Below are positions 19,441 through 27,940 of a stretch of 64,000 nt of DNA, piece by piece (positions within the stretch are counted from its first letter, which is position 1; each line of letters starts with the position of its first letter). The stretch is from Rhodanobacter sp. 7MK24 (GTDB lineage Bacteria > Pseudomonadota > Gammaproteobacteria > Xanthomonadales > Rhodanobacteraceae): positions 124,001 through 188,000 of the forward strand of contig NZ_JACYXL010000008.1 of the NCBI RefSeq assembly GCF_014842995.1, given 5' to 3'. The translations under genes were made by a program, and so were the position numbers. A model generated the notes under the pieces. The model had not been told where the DNA came from, searched no databases, and saw only the letters and a list, made by a program, of their open reading frames with translations.

Positions 19441-20598
19441 GTGGCCATCGAATCGACGAGGCTGGGGCGGACGTTGGGTCGCTTGCGCGTGCTGCTGATG
19501 CTGACGTTGCTGTGCGGCCTCGGCAGCTTTGCCTGCGCGGCGCATGCCGGCTACGCGGCGATCGTCGTCGACGGCGAAACCGGTCAGATCGTGCAGCAGG
19601 TCAACGCCGACCAGCGTGATTATCCCGCCTCGCTGACCAAGATGATGACGCTCTACATCGCTTTCCAGGAATTGAAGAGCGGCAAGCTGAGCCTCGACCA
19701 GACGATGCCGGTGTCGGCATGGGCCGCCAGCCGCGCACCCACCAAACTGGGCTTGCACGCCGGCCAGACCGTCGCGGTACAGGACTGCATCCTCGGCATG
19801 ATCACCAAATCGGCCAACGACGCCGCCAGCGTGATGGCCGAAGGCATCGGCGGCAACGAAAGCCACTTCGCCGACATGATGAATGCGCAGGCAGCGCTGC
19901 TCGGCATGAGCGATACGCATTTTGCCAACGCGTCCGGATTGCCCGACCCCAACAACACCTCCACCGCGCACGATCTGGTGAAGCTGGCGATGGCGCTTTA
20001 CCGCGACTTCCCGCAGTACGCCCACTTCTTCGCCACGCAGGAGTTCGTGTTCCGTGGCCACATCGTGCGCGGGCACAACAATCTGATGTACCGCTATCCG
20101 GGCATGGACGGGTTGAAGACCGGCTTCACCGACGCTTCGGGTTTCAACCTCGCCTCCACCGCCGTGCGCGATGGCCACCGCCTGTTCGCCGTGGTGTTGG
20201 GGAGCCGTACTGCGAGCGGGCGCGATCGCTTGATGGCGCGCTTGCTGGACGACGGCTTCGACGGCCAGCAGACCCCGCCGATCCTGGTCGCCGAGGCCGG
20301 CGGTGTGCGGGCGGGCAGCCGCGCTGCACGCCTGCTCGAAGCGATTTCGCCGATCCAGACCGCCGATGCGGATACTGTGCCGGCTTCGCAGCGCAACCCG
20401 GCACCGGCGGCCCGCTCGACGCGCGGCCGCAAGGTAGTCGCCGACGCCGGACGCAGCTGCTCGCGCAGCGGTTCCACCTGTCGGGGCATCACTGCGCATC
20501 GCACGCGTCACAGCGCTCCCCGTCTGGCGGCACATCACCCGCGGAGCAAGCAGAAGCCGGCCGTCGTGGTCGCTTCGCGCAGCGACACGGACGACTAG
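19441..20598 (+). CDS. D-alanyl-D-alanine carboxypeptidase (PBP5/6-like)
   Basis: A periplasmic low-molecular-weight penicillin-binding protein that trims the terminal D-alanine of peptidoglycan pentapeptides. The three active-site motifs of the S11 family are seen: SLTK (S64, K67), SAN (124-126) and KTG (226-228, in GLKTGFTDASG). A signal peptide covers about residues 14-36 (LRVLLMLTLLCGLGS...AHA). Start GTG 19441 is preferred over an upstream TTG at 19411 because GAGGAAG stands at a good distance. Instead of the beta-rich domain II and amphipathic anchor of E. coli PBP5, the last 60 residues are a basic Arg/Pro/Ser tail. How it associates with the membrane or the cell wall is therefore unclear. 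Confidence 0.92.
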   Translation: MAIESTRLGRTLGRLRVLLMLTLLCGLGSFACAAHAGYAAIVVDGETGQIVQQVNADQRDYPASLTKMMTLYIAFQELKSGKLSLDQTMPVSAWAASRAPTKLGLHAGQTVAVQDCILGMITKSANDAASVMAEGIGGNESHFADMMNAQAALLGMSDTHFANASGLPDPNNTSTAHDLVKLAMALYRDFPQYAHFFATQEFVFRGHIVRGHNNLMYRYPGMDGLKTGFTDASGFNLASTAVRDGHRLFAVVLGSRTASGRDRLMARLLDDGFDGQQTPPILVAEAGGVRAGSRAARLLEAISPIQTADADTVPASQRNPAPAARSTRGRKVVADAGRSCSRSGSTCRGITAHRTRHSAPRLAAHHPRSKQKPAVVVASRSDTDD

Positions 20599-20741
20599 GC
20601 GGCTGTCTTCCCGTCCAGGCGGCCATGCCGCGCAAGGGCACGGGCAGACCATCGATCTGATCGCTTATCCTTCGACGCTAGGATGCGTCATGCGGGGTTG
20701 CCCGCATGGCTGCGGGCCATGCCGCGCATACAGGGGAACCC

Positions 20742-23639
20742 ATGACCGGTCAGCTGACCGACCGTTACTTGCTTGCCAAGCGCATCGCCATGGACGCGTT
20801 GGAGATCGATGCGTCAGGGCGCGATGACCTGATTGCACGCGAATGCGGCGGCGACGAAGTGCTGGTGCGCGAAGTGCGCTGGATGATTGCCGCGATCGAG
20901 AACAGCCATACCGCCACGCTGCCGTTGCAGCCGGGCGATACGGTGGATCTGAGCGGCAGTGACGCCCAGGTCGATGCGCCGCGGCATTACCGCCTGGTGC
21001 GCCGCGTGGGCGAGGGCGGCATGGGCGTGGTCTACCTCGCCGAGCGCGAGGACGGCGGCTTCGCGCAACAGGTGGCGCTGAAGGTGCTGAACGCCTCGGC
21101 CATCGGCTCCCCCACGTTGCTGGAGCGCTTCGTGCGCGAGCGGCAACTGCTGGCGCGGCTGGAGCACCCCGGCATCGCGCGGCTGCTCGACGGCGGCGTG
21201 CTCACCGACGGCCAGCCCTTCCTGGCGATGGAATACATCGAGGGCGAGCGCATCGATGCGTGGTGTGCCCATCGTGGGTTGGCTCTGCGCGAACGCGTGC
21301 AACTGTTCCTCAAGGTTTGCGCCGCGGTGGAGTACGCGCATCGCAACCTGGTGATCCATCGCGATCTCAAGCCCGCCAACATCCTCGTCGATGCACAAGG
21401 CGAGCCCAGGCTGCTGGACTTCGGCATCGCGCGCCTGATCGACGCCGAGGCCGTCGAGACCACGCTCACCATGACCGGCCAGCACGCGCTGACCCTTGCC
21501 TACGCCAGCCCCGAGCAGATCGAGCAACAGCCGTTGACCATCGCGGTGGACGTCTACGGGCTGGGCATGGTGCTGTACCAGCTAGTGGCAGGGCGGCGTC
21601 CCTGGCAGCACATCACCACGCCACACCAGTTGAGCCAGGCGATCGTCACCGGCGAGATCGTGCCACCCAGCCGCAGCAGTGAGAATCACGACACCGGCGG
21701 TTATGCCGGATCGCCGCGCAGAACGGTGCCCGCGGATATCGACGCGATCGCGCTGAAGGCGTTGCGGCGCCAGGCCAGCGAGCGTTATGCCACCGTCGGC
21801 GCGCTCGCCGACGACTTGCGCAACTGGCTGGAGCGGCGGCCGGTGCTGGCGCGGCGGGGGCGCCGTCTATATCGCCTGCGCCGTTTCCTGCAACGCAACC
21901 GCTGGCCGCTGACCGCCGCCGCTGCATTGGTGCTCAGCGTGCTGGCCGGCCTGGGCACGTCGCTTTACTCGCTGCACCAGGCGCGCGTCCAGCAGCGCCT
22001 GGCAGAGCAGCGCCGGCAGCAGCTGGAACGCATGGTGCAGTTCCAGCAATCGATGTACGACAGCGTGGACATCGGCGCGATGGGGCATGCCGTCGTCGCC
22101 GCGGCGCAGCAGCAGGTCGGCGCGGCGCTGGCACCGGTCGCATCGAGCGCCGCGCCGCCCGCGGACGGCGCGCTGACCAAGGCCTTCGCTGCCGTGCAGG
22201 CCACCGACATCGCGCGTTCCGCATTCGACACGTATGTGGTTACGCACACGCTCGACAATCTCGATCACGCTTTCCCTGAGGCGCCGCAACTGGCCACCGA
22301 CTTGCGCCAGTCGCTGGCGCGCGTATTGCTGGGTATTGGCAGCTATGCACATGCGGCGCGCGAGCTGCGCAAGGTGATCGCTGAGCGGGAACGCGAACCA
22401 GCCGAAGTCCACGATCTGCTGTCCGCACGCGCTGATCTCGCACAAGCGCTGGAGTCACAGGGTCAAACCCAGGAAGCGGCGAGCCTTTACAGCCAGATTG
22501 CCCGAGAGTCCGAAGGGCTGGCGCCGGTCGACGAGCTGCGCATCGCCGCCAAAGCCGGCAGCGCACGAATGCTGGTGGCGCAAGGGCATCAGCGGCAGGC
22601 CTTACAGGAGCAGCAGGCCCTGTACGCCGAGTTGAAATCTAAGCTTCCTGCCACTGACCATGGCCTGATGCAGCTGCGGCGCGATCTGGTCGACACACTG
22701 GTGCAGATGGGACGGCGCAGCGAGGCGCGTATAGAGCTGGAGTCGCTGCTGGCGTTGGATCGCGGCGTGCTGGGCGCGGAGAATTCGGAGACGCTGCGTG
22801 CGACGATCACCCTGGCCAAGCTGCTGCGTGCGGACGGCGAGTTCGAACGCTCGCTGGCGCTGGCCGAGCAGGTGGTGGCGATCCGCCAGCGCCGGCTCGG
22901 CGCCGATCACCCCGACACGATCGACGCACGCTACGTTGCGGCTACGGACGCCACCAAGCTGGCGAACGATCCTGCCTCGCTCTCGCGCATCCGCGGCACG
23001 CTGCAGCATGTCGTGGACACGCGTCGCCTGCGTTACGGCCCGGACAATCCGCAGACGGTGTCGGCCATGACTGGCCTGGTGGCGCTGGTGGCCAAGCAGG
23101 GTGACATTGCGCCGACTGGTCGCGAGGCGCAGCCGTACTACATGCAGGCGATTGCATTGGAGCAGGTGATCATGGATTCGCATGTGCGCATGCTCGGGCT
23201 TGACCATCCGCATACGCTGCTGGCACGCGGCAGTCTCGCCAGTCTGCTCGATAAAGCCGGGCGGTACAGACAGGCGCTAGTGCAGGCAGACGAGACCCTG
23301 GCTGGCCAGCGCCGCACACTCGCACCTGACGACCCGATCATGTTAGGGACGCTCAATATGATCGGTGACATCGAGAGCGATCTTGGCGACTGGGCAAACG
23401 CCCGCGATGCCTATCGGCAGGCGCTGGCGGCCCGTGCACAGCGTTTCGGTCCCGAGGCACCGCATAGTATCGAAAGTGCCTCACGGTTGTACTTGGCGCT
23501 GGTCAAGCTGCGCGATACCTCCGCCGCTGCCGATGTGCGCAAGCATTACCTAGATCCGGTGATCGCGATGGACCCGGCGACCCTCAACGCCGCCATGCGC
23601 AGCGTGCGCGACGAGGCGATCCGCATGATCAAGCCTTAG
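20742..23639 (+). CDS. Ser/Thr protein kinase with C-terminal TPR-like repeats
   Basis: A 965-residue Hanks-type kinase. The kinase domain (about 82-370) has the glycine loop VGEGGMGVVY, catalytic lysine K114 (VALKVL), HRDLKPAN (206-213) and DFG (227-229). A short N-terminal helical region precedes it. One membrane helix (near residue 400, TAAAALVLSVLAGLGTSLY) separates it from a large TPR-like domain that should be periplasmic. Start 20742 follows AGGGGAA; an upstream ATG at 20706 has no such signal. A 7-bp inverted repeat (20700-20706 with 20711-20717) lies in the leader. No substrate or phosphatase gene is next to it; TPR-fused kinases of this kind are common in xanthomonads and their roles are mostly unknown. 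Confidence 0.92.
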   Translation: MTGQLTDRYLLAKRIAMDALEIDASGRDDLIARECGGDEVLVREVRWMIAAIENSHTATLPLQPGDTVDLSGSDAQVDAPRHYRLVRRVGEGGMGVVYLAEREDGGFAQQVALKVLNASAIGSPTLLERFVRERQLLARLEHPGIARLLDGGVLTDGQPFLAMEYIEGERIDAWCAHRGLALRERVQLFLKVCAAVEYAHRNLVIHRDLKPANILVDAQGEPRLLDFGIARLIDAEAVETTLTMTGQHALTLAYASPEQIEQQPLTIAVDVYGLGMVLYQLVAGRRPWQHITTPHQLSQAIVTGEIVPPSRSSENHDTGGYAGSPRRTVPADIDAIALKALRRQASERYATVGALADDLRNWLERRPVLARRGRRLYRLRRFLQRNRWPLTAAAALVLSVLAGLGTSLYSLHQARVQQRLAEQRRQQLERMVQFQQSMYDSVDIGAMGHAVVAAAQQQVGAALAPVASSAAPPADGALTKAFAAVQATDIARSAFDTYVVTHTLDNLDHAFPEAPQLATDLRQSLARVLLGIGSYAHAARELRKVIAEREREPAEVHDLLSARADLAQALESQGQTQEAASLYSQIARESEGLAPVDELRIAAKAGSARMLVAQGHQRQALQEQQALYAELKSKLPATDHGLMQLRRDLVDTLVQMGRRSEARIELESLLALDRGVLGAENSETLRATITLAKLLRADGEFERSLALAEQVVAIRQRRLGADHPDTIDARYVAATDATKLANDPASLSRIRGTLQHVVDTRRLRYGPDNPQTVSAMTGLVALVAKQGDIAPTGREAQPYYMQAIALEQVIMDSHVRMLGLDHPHTLLARGSLASLLDKAGRYRQALVQADETLAGQRRTLAPDDPIMLGTLNMIGDIESDLGDWANARDAYRQALAARAQRFGPEAPHSIESASRLYLALVKLRDTSAAADVRKHYLDPVIAMDPATLNAAMRSVRDEAIRMIKP

Positions 23640-23673
23640 GGCGGCCGTGGCTTCGTTCGTGGCGGGTGCGCCA

Positions 23674-23707
23674 AACGAAACGGGCCGCTTGCGCGACCCG
23701 TTTCGTT
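23674..23707. terminator. Bidirectional terminator between Ser/Thr kinase gene and metK
   Basis: A perfect 11-bp inverted repeat, AACGAAACGGG (23674-23684) with CCCGTTTCGTT (23697-23707), sits between two convergent genes, 18 bases from the metK stop. On the minus strand the stem ends in TTTCGTTT, giving a modest U-tract for metK; on the plus strand no clear T-run follows. Confidence 0.75.
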
Positions 23708-23725
23708 GACGAGGATGACGCCGTC

Positions 23726-24925
23726 TTACTTCAGCTTGGCGTCCGCACGCAGGGCCTCAGCCTTGTCGGTCTTCTCCCACGAGAACGCGGTGTAGACCTT
23801 GCCGTTCTTGTCCTTGATCTCGACCGGGCTGCGGCCGAAGTGGCCGTAGCTGGCGGTCTGCTGATACATCGGGTGGATCAGGTCCAGCATCTTGAGGATG
23901 CCGTACGGGCGCAGGTCGAAGTGCCGGCGGATCAGCTTCTCGATCTTGTCGTCGCTGATCTTGCCGGTGCCGAAGGTGGTCACCGAGATCGAGGTCGGCT
24001 CGGCCACGCCGATGGCGTAGCTCACCTGCACCTCGCAGCGGTCGGCGATGCCGGCGGCCACGATGTTCTTCGCCACGTAGCGCGCGGCGTAGGCGGCCGA
24101 ACGGTCCACTTTGGACGGATCCTTGCCGGAGAATGCGCCGCCGCCGTGGCGGGCCCAGCCGCCGTAGGTGTCGACGATGATCTTGCGGCCGGTGAGGCCG
24201 CAGTCGCCCACCGGGCCGCCGATCTCGAACTTGCCGGTCGGGTTGATGTGGAACTTGGTGCCCTTGTGCAGCAGCTTGCCCGGCAGCACGGGCTTGATGA
24301 TGTGCTCGCGCACGGCCTCGATCAGATCCTTCTGCTTGATGCCCGGATCATGCTGGGTGCTGAGCACCACGGCGTCGATCGCGGTGGCCACGCCGTTGTC
24401 GTAGCGCAGGGTGACCTGGCTCTTGGCGTCCGGGCGCAGCCACGGCAACGGCGAGTTCTTCTTCTTGCGCACCTTGGCCTGCTGCTCGACGAGGCGATGC
24501 GAGTAGTGGATCGCCGCCGGCATGCCGTCCTTGGTCTCGTTGGTGGCGTAGCCGAACATCAGGCCCTGGTCGCCGGCGCCCTGTTCCTCGGGCTTCTTGC
24601 GGTCCACGCCCTGGTTGATGTCGGGCGACTGCTTGCCGATCAGGTTGAGCACGCCGCAGGTGGCGCCGTCGAAACCCACGTCGGAGGAGTTGTAGCCGAT
24701 GTCGAGGATCACCTTGCGGGTGATCGCTTCCAGGTCGATCCAGGCGCTGGTGGTGATCTCGCCGGCGACGATGGCCACGCCGGTCTTGACCATGGTTTCG
24801 CAGGCCACGCGGGCGCGCGGATCCTGCGCGAGGATCGCGTCGAGCACGGCATCGGAGATCTGGTCGGCGACCTTGTCCGGATGGCCTTCGGAGACCGATT
24901 CGGAAGTGAACAGATGGCTGGACAT
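23726..24925 (-). CDS. metK: S-adenosylmethionine synthetase
   Basis: A 399-residue cytoplasmic enzyme that makes S-adenosylmethionine from methionine and ATP. The signatures of the family are present: the N-terminal [14 protein letters not shown], the adenosine-site [12 protein letters not shown] and the phosphate loop [16 protein letters not shown]. Length is close to the usual 380-400 residues. A GAGGAT Shine-Dalgarno stands 9 bases before the start. The leader carries a half-site shared with the metE leader just downstream of a TATGAT -10 box, so both genes probably answer to the same SAM/methionine-cycle regulator. Confidence 0.98.
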   Translation of the reverse strand: MSSHLFTSESVSEGHPDKVADQISDAVLDAILAQDPRARVACETMVKTGVAIVAGEITTSAWIDLEAITRKVILDIGYNSSDVGFDGATCGVLNLIGKQSPDINQGVDRKKPEEQGAGDQGLMFGYATNETKDGMPAAIHYSHRLVEQQAKVRKKKNSPLPWLRPDAKSQVTLRYDNGVATAIDAVVLSTQHDPGIKQKDLIEAVREHIIKPVLPGKLLHKGTKFHINPTGKFEIGGPVGDCGLTGRKIIVDTYGGWARHGGGAFSGKDPSKVDRSAAYAARYVAKNIVAAGIADRCEVQVSYAIGVAEPTSISVTTFGTGKISDDKIEKLIRRHFDLRPYGILKMLDLIHPMYQQTASYGHFGRSPVEIKDKNGKVYTAFSWEKTDKAEALRADAKLK

Positions 24926-24945
24926 CGGGTTTATATCCTCGTGTA

Positions 24946-24961
24946 CGGATAAAGAGATAAA
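24946..24961 (-). promoter_or_regulatory. metK operator half-site (shared with metE)
   Basis: Read on the plus strand, CGGATAAAGAGATAAA matches the right arm of the 32-bp palindrome before metE, including the identical core ATAAAGAGAT. The other arm is degenerate here. It lies 12-30 bases downstream of a TATGAT -10 box (24974-24979, minus strand) and would overlap the transcription start, a position typical of a repressor site. SahR/SamR-type ArsR-family regulators control such genes in Proteobacteria; assigning this site to one of them is inference. Confidence 0.5.
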
Positions 24962-24973
24962 AGAAAGTGCGCC

Positions 24974-24979
24974 ATCATA
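24974..24979 (-). promoter_or_regulatory. metK: Predicted -10 box of the metK promoter
   Basis: On the minus strand the hexamer TATGAT (consensus TATAAT with one change) lies about 50 bases before the metK start. The matching -35 region is poor, which would fit a regulated promoter. It is followed directly by the putative operator. Confidence 0.4.
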
Positions 24980-25058
24980 CCATCGCGCCGTACCGGCGTT
25001 GTACCCCTGGCTGAACCGGGCTTTGGACGGATGGACGGCTATCTGCCCGCCGCCGGCC

Positions 25059-26447
25059 TCACGCCGCCTCGCAGCGGTTGCGGCCGTTGTCCTTGGCCCG
25101 GTAGAGCGCCTGGTCGGCGCGTTCGAACAGCGACTCGGGCGTGTCGTCGTCGCGCATCGTGGCGATGCCGCACGACAGGGTGATCGGCACCACCTGGTTC
25201 TGGCTGTGGAAGCGCGCTTGCCCGATGCGTATGCGCAGGCGCTCGGCTACCCGCATCGCCTCATTGGCATCGGCGGTGAGCAGGGCCACGAACTCCTCGC
25301 CGCCGTAGCGGGCGAGGTAGTCGCCGGGGCGCAGCGCGGCCTGCAGCTGTTCGGCCACGATGCGCAGCGCGCGATCGCCGGCGGTGTGGCCGAGCAGGTC
25401 GTTGATCGACTTGAAATGGTCGATGTCCAGCATCAGCAGGCTGATGTCGGGCGCGTTCGACTCGTGCAGCGAGGCCATGCGCGCCTCCAATGCGCGGCGG
25501 TTGGCGAGGCCGGTGAGCGGATCGGTGTCGGCCAACTGGAGCTTCTGCTTCAGCGTGGCTTCCATGTTGCGCGTGCTGGATTCCAGTTCGCGGATGCGCT
25601 CGCGCATGCGTGCGGTGTGTTCGTACCACGCCTGCTCGCGTGTCTGCTCGCGCTCGCGCAGCGTGGCGAGGTGGGCGCCGACCGCGGCGAGCCGCGCATG
25701 CACGTCGGCTTGCAGGCTGGGCAGGTCGGAGGCTGTGCGCGCTCGCTCGCGCAGCGTCAGCATCTCGCCGGCCATGCGTTCGCCCAGCTCGCGCCGGGCC
25801 ATGACGGCATCGTTGCGCGACTGGTTGTCCTCGTCGAGATGCTCGGTCAACGCAGTCAGTTCGTTGTCCACGTGGTCCAGCAGGCGGCTGGCGGTGCGCT
25901 GGGCCTCTTCGAGTTGCTCGATGTGGCGCGCGACCAGGGCGGCCAGCGCCTCGCCGTGGGCCTGCAGCATCCTGGTGTCGTGGCAGCCGACGATGCGTTG
26001 GCGCAGGGACTCCAGTTCGGCGCCGGCCGTCTCGCCCAGCGGCAGGCGATCGAGGATGGCGAGCAGCAGGCGGTCCAGCACGGGTTCCGCCGCCTGCGGC
26101 AAGGGAACTGGAGGCGGCGATGGCGGCAGGGCGGCCTCCCTGGATGGCTGGGCGAGCTCCTCGTCCAGCACGGCCACGGCGTCGGTCAGGGCGTCGAGCA
26201 GCGGCGTAAGGCGCTGCTCATCGAAAGTGTTCCGGGTGGCCAGCCGGATATCGCTCAGCACGGCGTCCAGACCGATGTTGCGGCCCTCCGCCGCATAGGT
26301 CAGGCGCGAAAGCAGGCGACGCAGCAGCGCATCGATTTCGCGCCAGCGTTCGCGCTCGCGCTCGAACATCTCGATGGCGTCGGGTATGGCGGAATCGGGG
26401 TGGTCGGAAGCCATCGGCGTGGTTTCGCGTGTCGTGGTTAGGCCCAT
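25059..26447 (-). CDS. Diguanylate cyclase (GGDEF), soluble
   Basis: A 462-residue protein that should make cyclic di-GMP from two GTP. The C-terminal GGDEF domain (about 300-460) carries the active-site motif GGEEF near residue 382. The product-inhibition I-site RPGD lies exactly five residues before it, so feedback control is likely. No membrane helix or recognised sensor is present. The N-terminal 290 residues are predicted helical with a charged coiled coil before the GGDEF domain ([20 protein letters not shown]). It is a paralogue of the next gene upstream, with which it shares the N-terminal layout. The start is not marked by a Shine-Dalgarno; ATG 26414 is an alternative. Confidence 0.88.
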   Translation of the reverse strand: MGLTTTRETTPMASDHPDSAIPDAIEMFERERERWREIDALLRRLLSRLTYAAEGRNIGLDAVLSDIRLATRNTFDEQRLTPLLDALTDAVAVLDEELAQPSREAALPPSPPPVPLPQAAEPVLDRLLLAILDRLPLGETAGAELESLRQRIVGCHDTRMLQAHGEALAALVARHIEQLEEAQRTASRLLDHVDNELTALTEHLDEDNQSRNDAVMARRELGERMAGEMLTLRERARTASDLPSLQADVHARLAAVGAHLATLREREQTREQAWYEHTARMRERIRELESSTRNMEATLKQKLQLADTDPLTGLANRRALEARMASLHESNAPDISLLMLDIDHFKSINDLLGHTAGDRALRIVAEQLQAALRPGDYLARYGGEEFVALLTADANEAMRVAERLRIRIGQARFHSQNQVVPITLSCGIATMRDDDTPESLFERADQALYRAKDNGRNRCEAA

Positions 26448-26491
26448 CGTACGCTGGAAAGGTCCCGGATCTGAGTATTGCCGGGCGGTTC

Positions 26492-27799
26492 TTACAACAC
26501 CATGCAGCGGTTGCGACCGGCACGCTTGGCCTGGTACAGCGCGCGGTCGGCGCGCTCGAACACGCTCTCGGGGGTGTCACCGGCCCGCGTGGTGGTGACA
26601 CCGCAGGACAAGGTGACGTGCACAGGTTGATCCTGGCTGCGGAAGCGCGTGCGTTCGATCCGCTCACGCAAGCGTTCGGCCACCAGTATCGCTTCTTCCG
26701 GACCGGCTTCCAGGATGGCCACGAATTCCTCGCCGCCATAACGGGCAAGGAAATCCCCCGGGCGTAGCGCGGCCACCAATTGCTCCGCGACGATACGCAG
26801 GGCGCGGTCGCCGGCGCCGTGCCCCAAGCGGTCGTTTATTTCCTTGAAATGGTCGATGTCCGCCATCAGCAGGCTGGTGGTACCTATGGGCGTGTCGCAC
26901 AAGTTGGGCATGCGCACTTCCAGCGCGCGGCGGTTGGCGAGGCCGGTCAGGGCATCGGTGTCGACCAGATGGCCCTTCGCCGCCAGCATGGTCTCCATGC
27001 GTTCGATGTCGTCTTCCAGTTGACGGACGCGATGGCGCGAACGCTTCAGGCGCTTCTGCCAATCCTGCTCGCGCTCCGCTTCGCGGTCGCGCGCGGAGGC
27101 AAGGTGGTCGCGGATGGTGGCCAGCCGTGCCTGCACGTCATGGCGCAGGCTGGCAAGGTCGGGCGCCGCGCTGGCGTATTCGTCCAGCGCCTGCACTTCG
27201 TCGAGCATGCGCCCGTTCAATTCGTGGCGGGCGGTGACGGCGGCGTGGTTGGCGCTTTCGTCCTGGTCGAGGTATTCGGTCAGCGATCCCAGGTGGCAAT
27301 TGACATGGTGCAGCAGCTGGGCCGCCGCGCGGCGTTCTTCCGACAGTTGCTTCAGCCGGCGATTGACCAGTGCGGCCAGTGTCTTGCCGTGTTCGCACAA
27401 TGCCTGCGCATCGGTGCAGCCGGCGACCTGCTGGCGCAATTCGGCCAGATCCGCGGCAGGTTCTTCCAGCGCGAGGTAGTCAAGTACGGCGAGCAGCAAT
27501 TCGTTGGCTGCCGTCGGTGCGGCATCCGGCTCGGGGCGGAACGCGGCGTCCGGCGACTTCACCGCTTTGGCCAGCGTGCCGAGCAGGGTGGCGATACGGT
27601 TGTCGCCGCCAGGCTCGCGCATGAGCCCGCGCAGTTCGGCCAGCGTGCTCTCCAGCACATGGTTGTGCAGATCGCCCGAGCCGGCCAGTTGGGCCAGCAG
27701 ACGATGCAGCAGGCCGCCTACATGGCGCCACTGTGCCTCGCGCAGCTTGAGCACTTCGACTTTGTCGTGCGGGTTGGTGCTGGGCTGGGTGGTGTCCAT
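26492..27799 (-). CDS. Diguanylate cyclase (GGDEF), paralogue of the neighbour
   Basis: A 435-residue soluble diguanylate cyclase with GGEEF near residue 356, preceded by the I-site RPGD at the correct distance. The N-terminal part has the same pattern as the downstream gene; for example HHVNCHLGSLTEYLDQDE here corresponds to [18 protein letters not shown] there. The two therefore come from a tandem duplication and probably sense related signals through a shared unnamed helical domain. The two genes are 44 bases apart in the same direction and may be co-transcribed. It stands downstream of metE, separated by a strong hairpin. Confidence 0.88.
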   Translation of the reverse strand: MDTTQPSTNPHDKVEVLKLREAQWRHVGGLLHRLLAQLAGSGDLHNHVLESTLAELRGLMREPGGDNRIATLLGTLAKAVKSPDAAFRPEPDAAPTAANELLLAVLDYLALEEPAADLAELRQQVAGCTDAQALCEHGKTLAALVNRRLKQLSEERRAAAQLLHHVNCHLGSLTEYLDQDESANHAAVTARHELNGRMLDEVQALDEYASAAPDLASLRHDVQARLATIRDHLASARDREAEREQDWQKRLKRSRHRVRQLEDDIERMETMLAAKGHLVDTDALTGLANRRALEVRMPNLCDTPIGTTSLLMADIDHFKEINDRLGHGAGDRALRIVAEQLVAALRPGDFLARYGGEEFVAILEAGPEEAILVAERLRERIERTRFRSQDQPVHVTLSCGVTTTRAGDTPESVFERADRALYQAKRAGRNRCMVL

Positions 27800-27888
27800 T
27801 GGCAGGGGTTATCGGCAGTCCAGACGGCATCTTAAACCGGTTCCGGGGCTTCGCCTTGCCCCGCGCCACGTGCGAAGCGCAGGGGATG

Positions 27889-27922
27889 GCCGGTAGAAAC
27901 ACGCCTTGGCGTTTCTACCGGC
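27889..27922. terminator. Hairpin downstream of metE
   Basis: A perfect 12-bp inverted repeat, GCCGGTAGAAAC (27889-27900) with GTTTCTACCGGC (27911-27922), whose 10-base centre can pair a little further. It starts about 20 bases after the metE stop. No U-tract follows on either strand, so it may be a weak terminator or a 3'-end stabilising stem. A second stem CGGGGC/GCCCCG lies at 27844-27863. Confidence 0.55.
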
Positions 27923-27940
27923 TCCCGTGCCAGGAACGGG

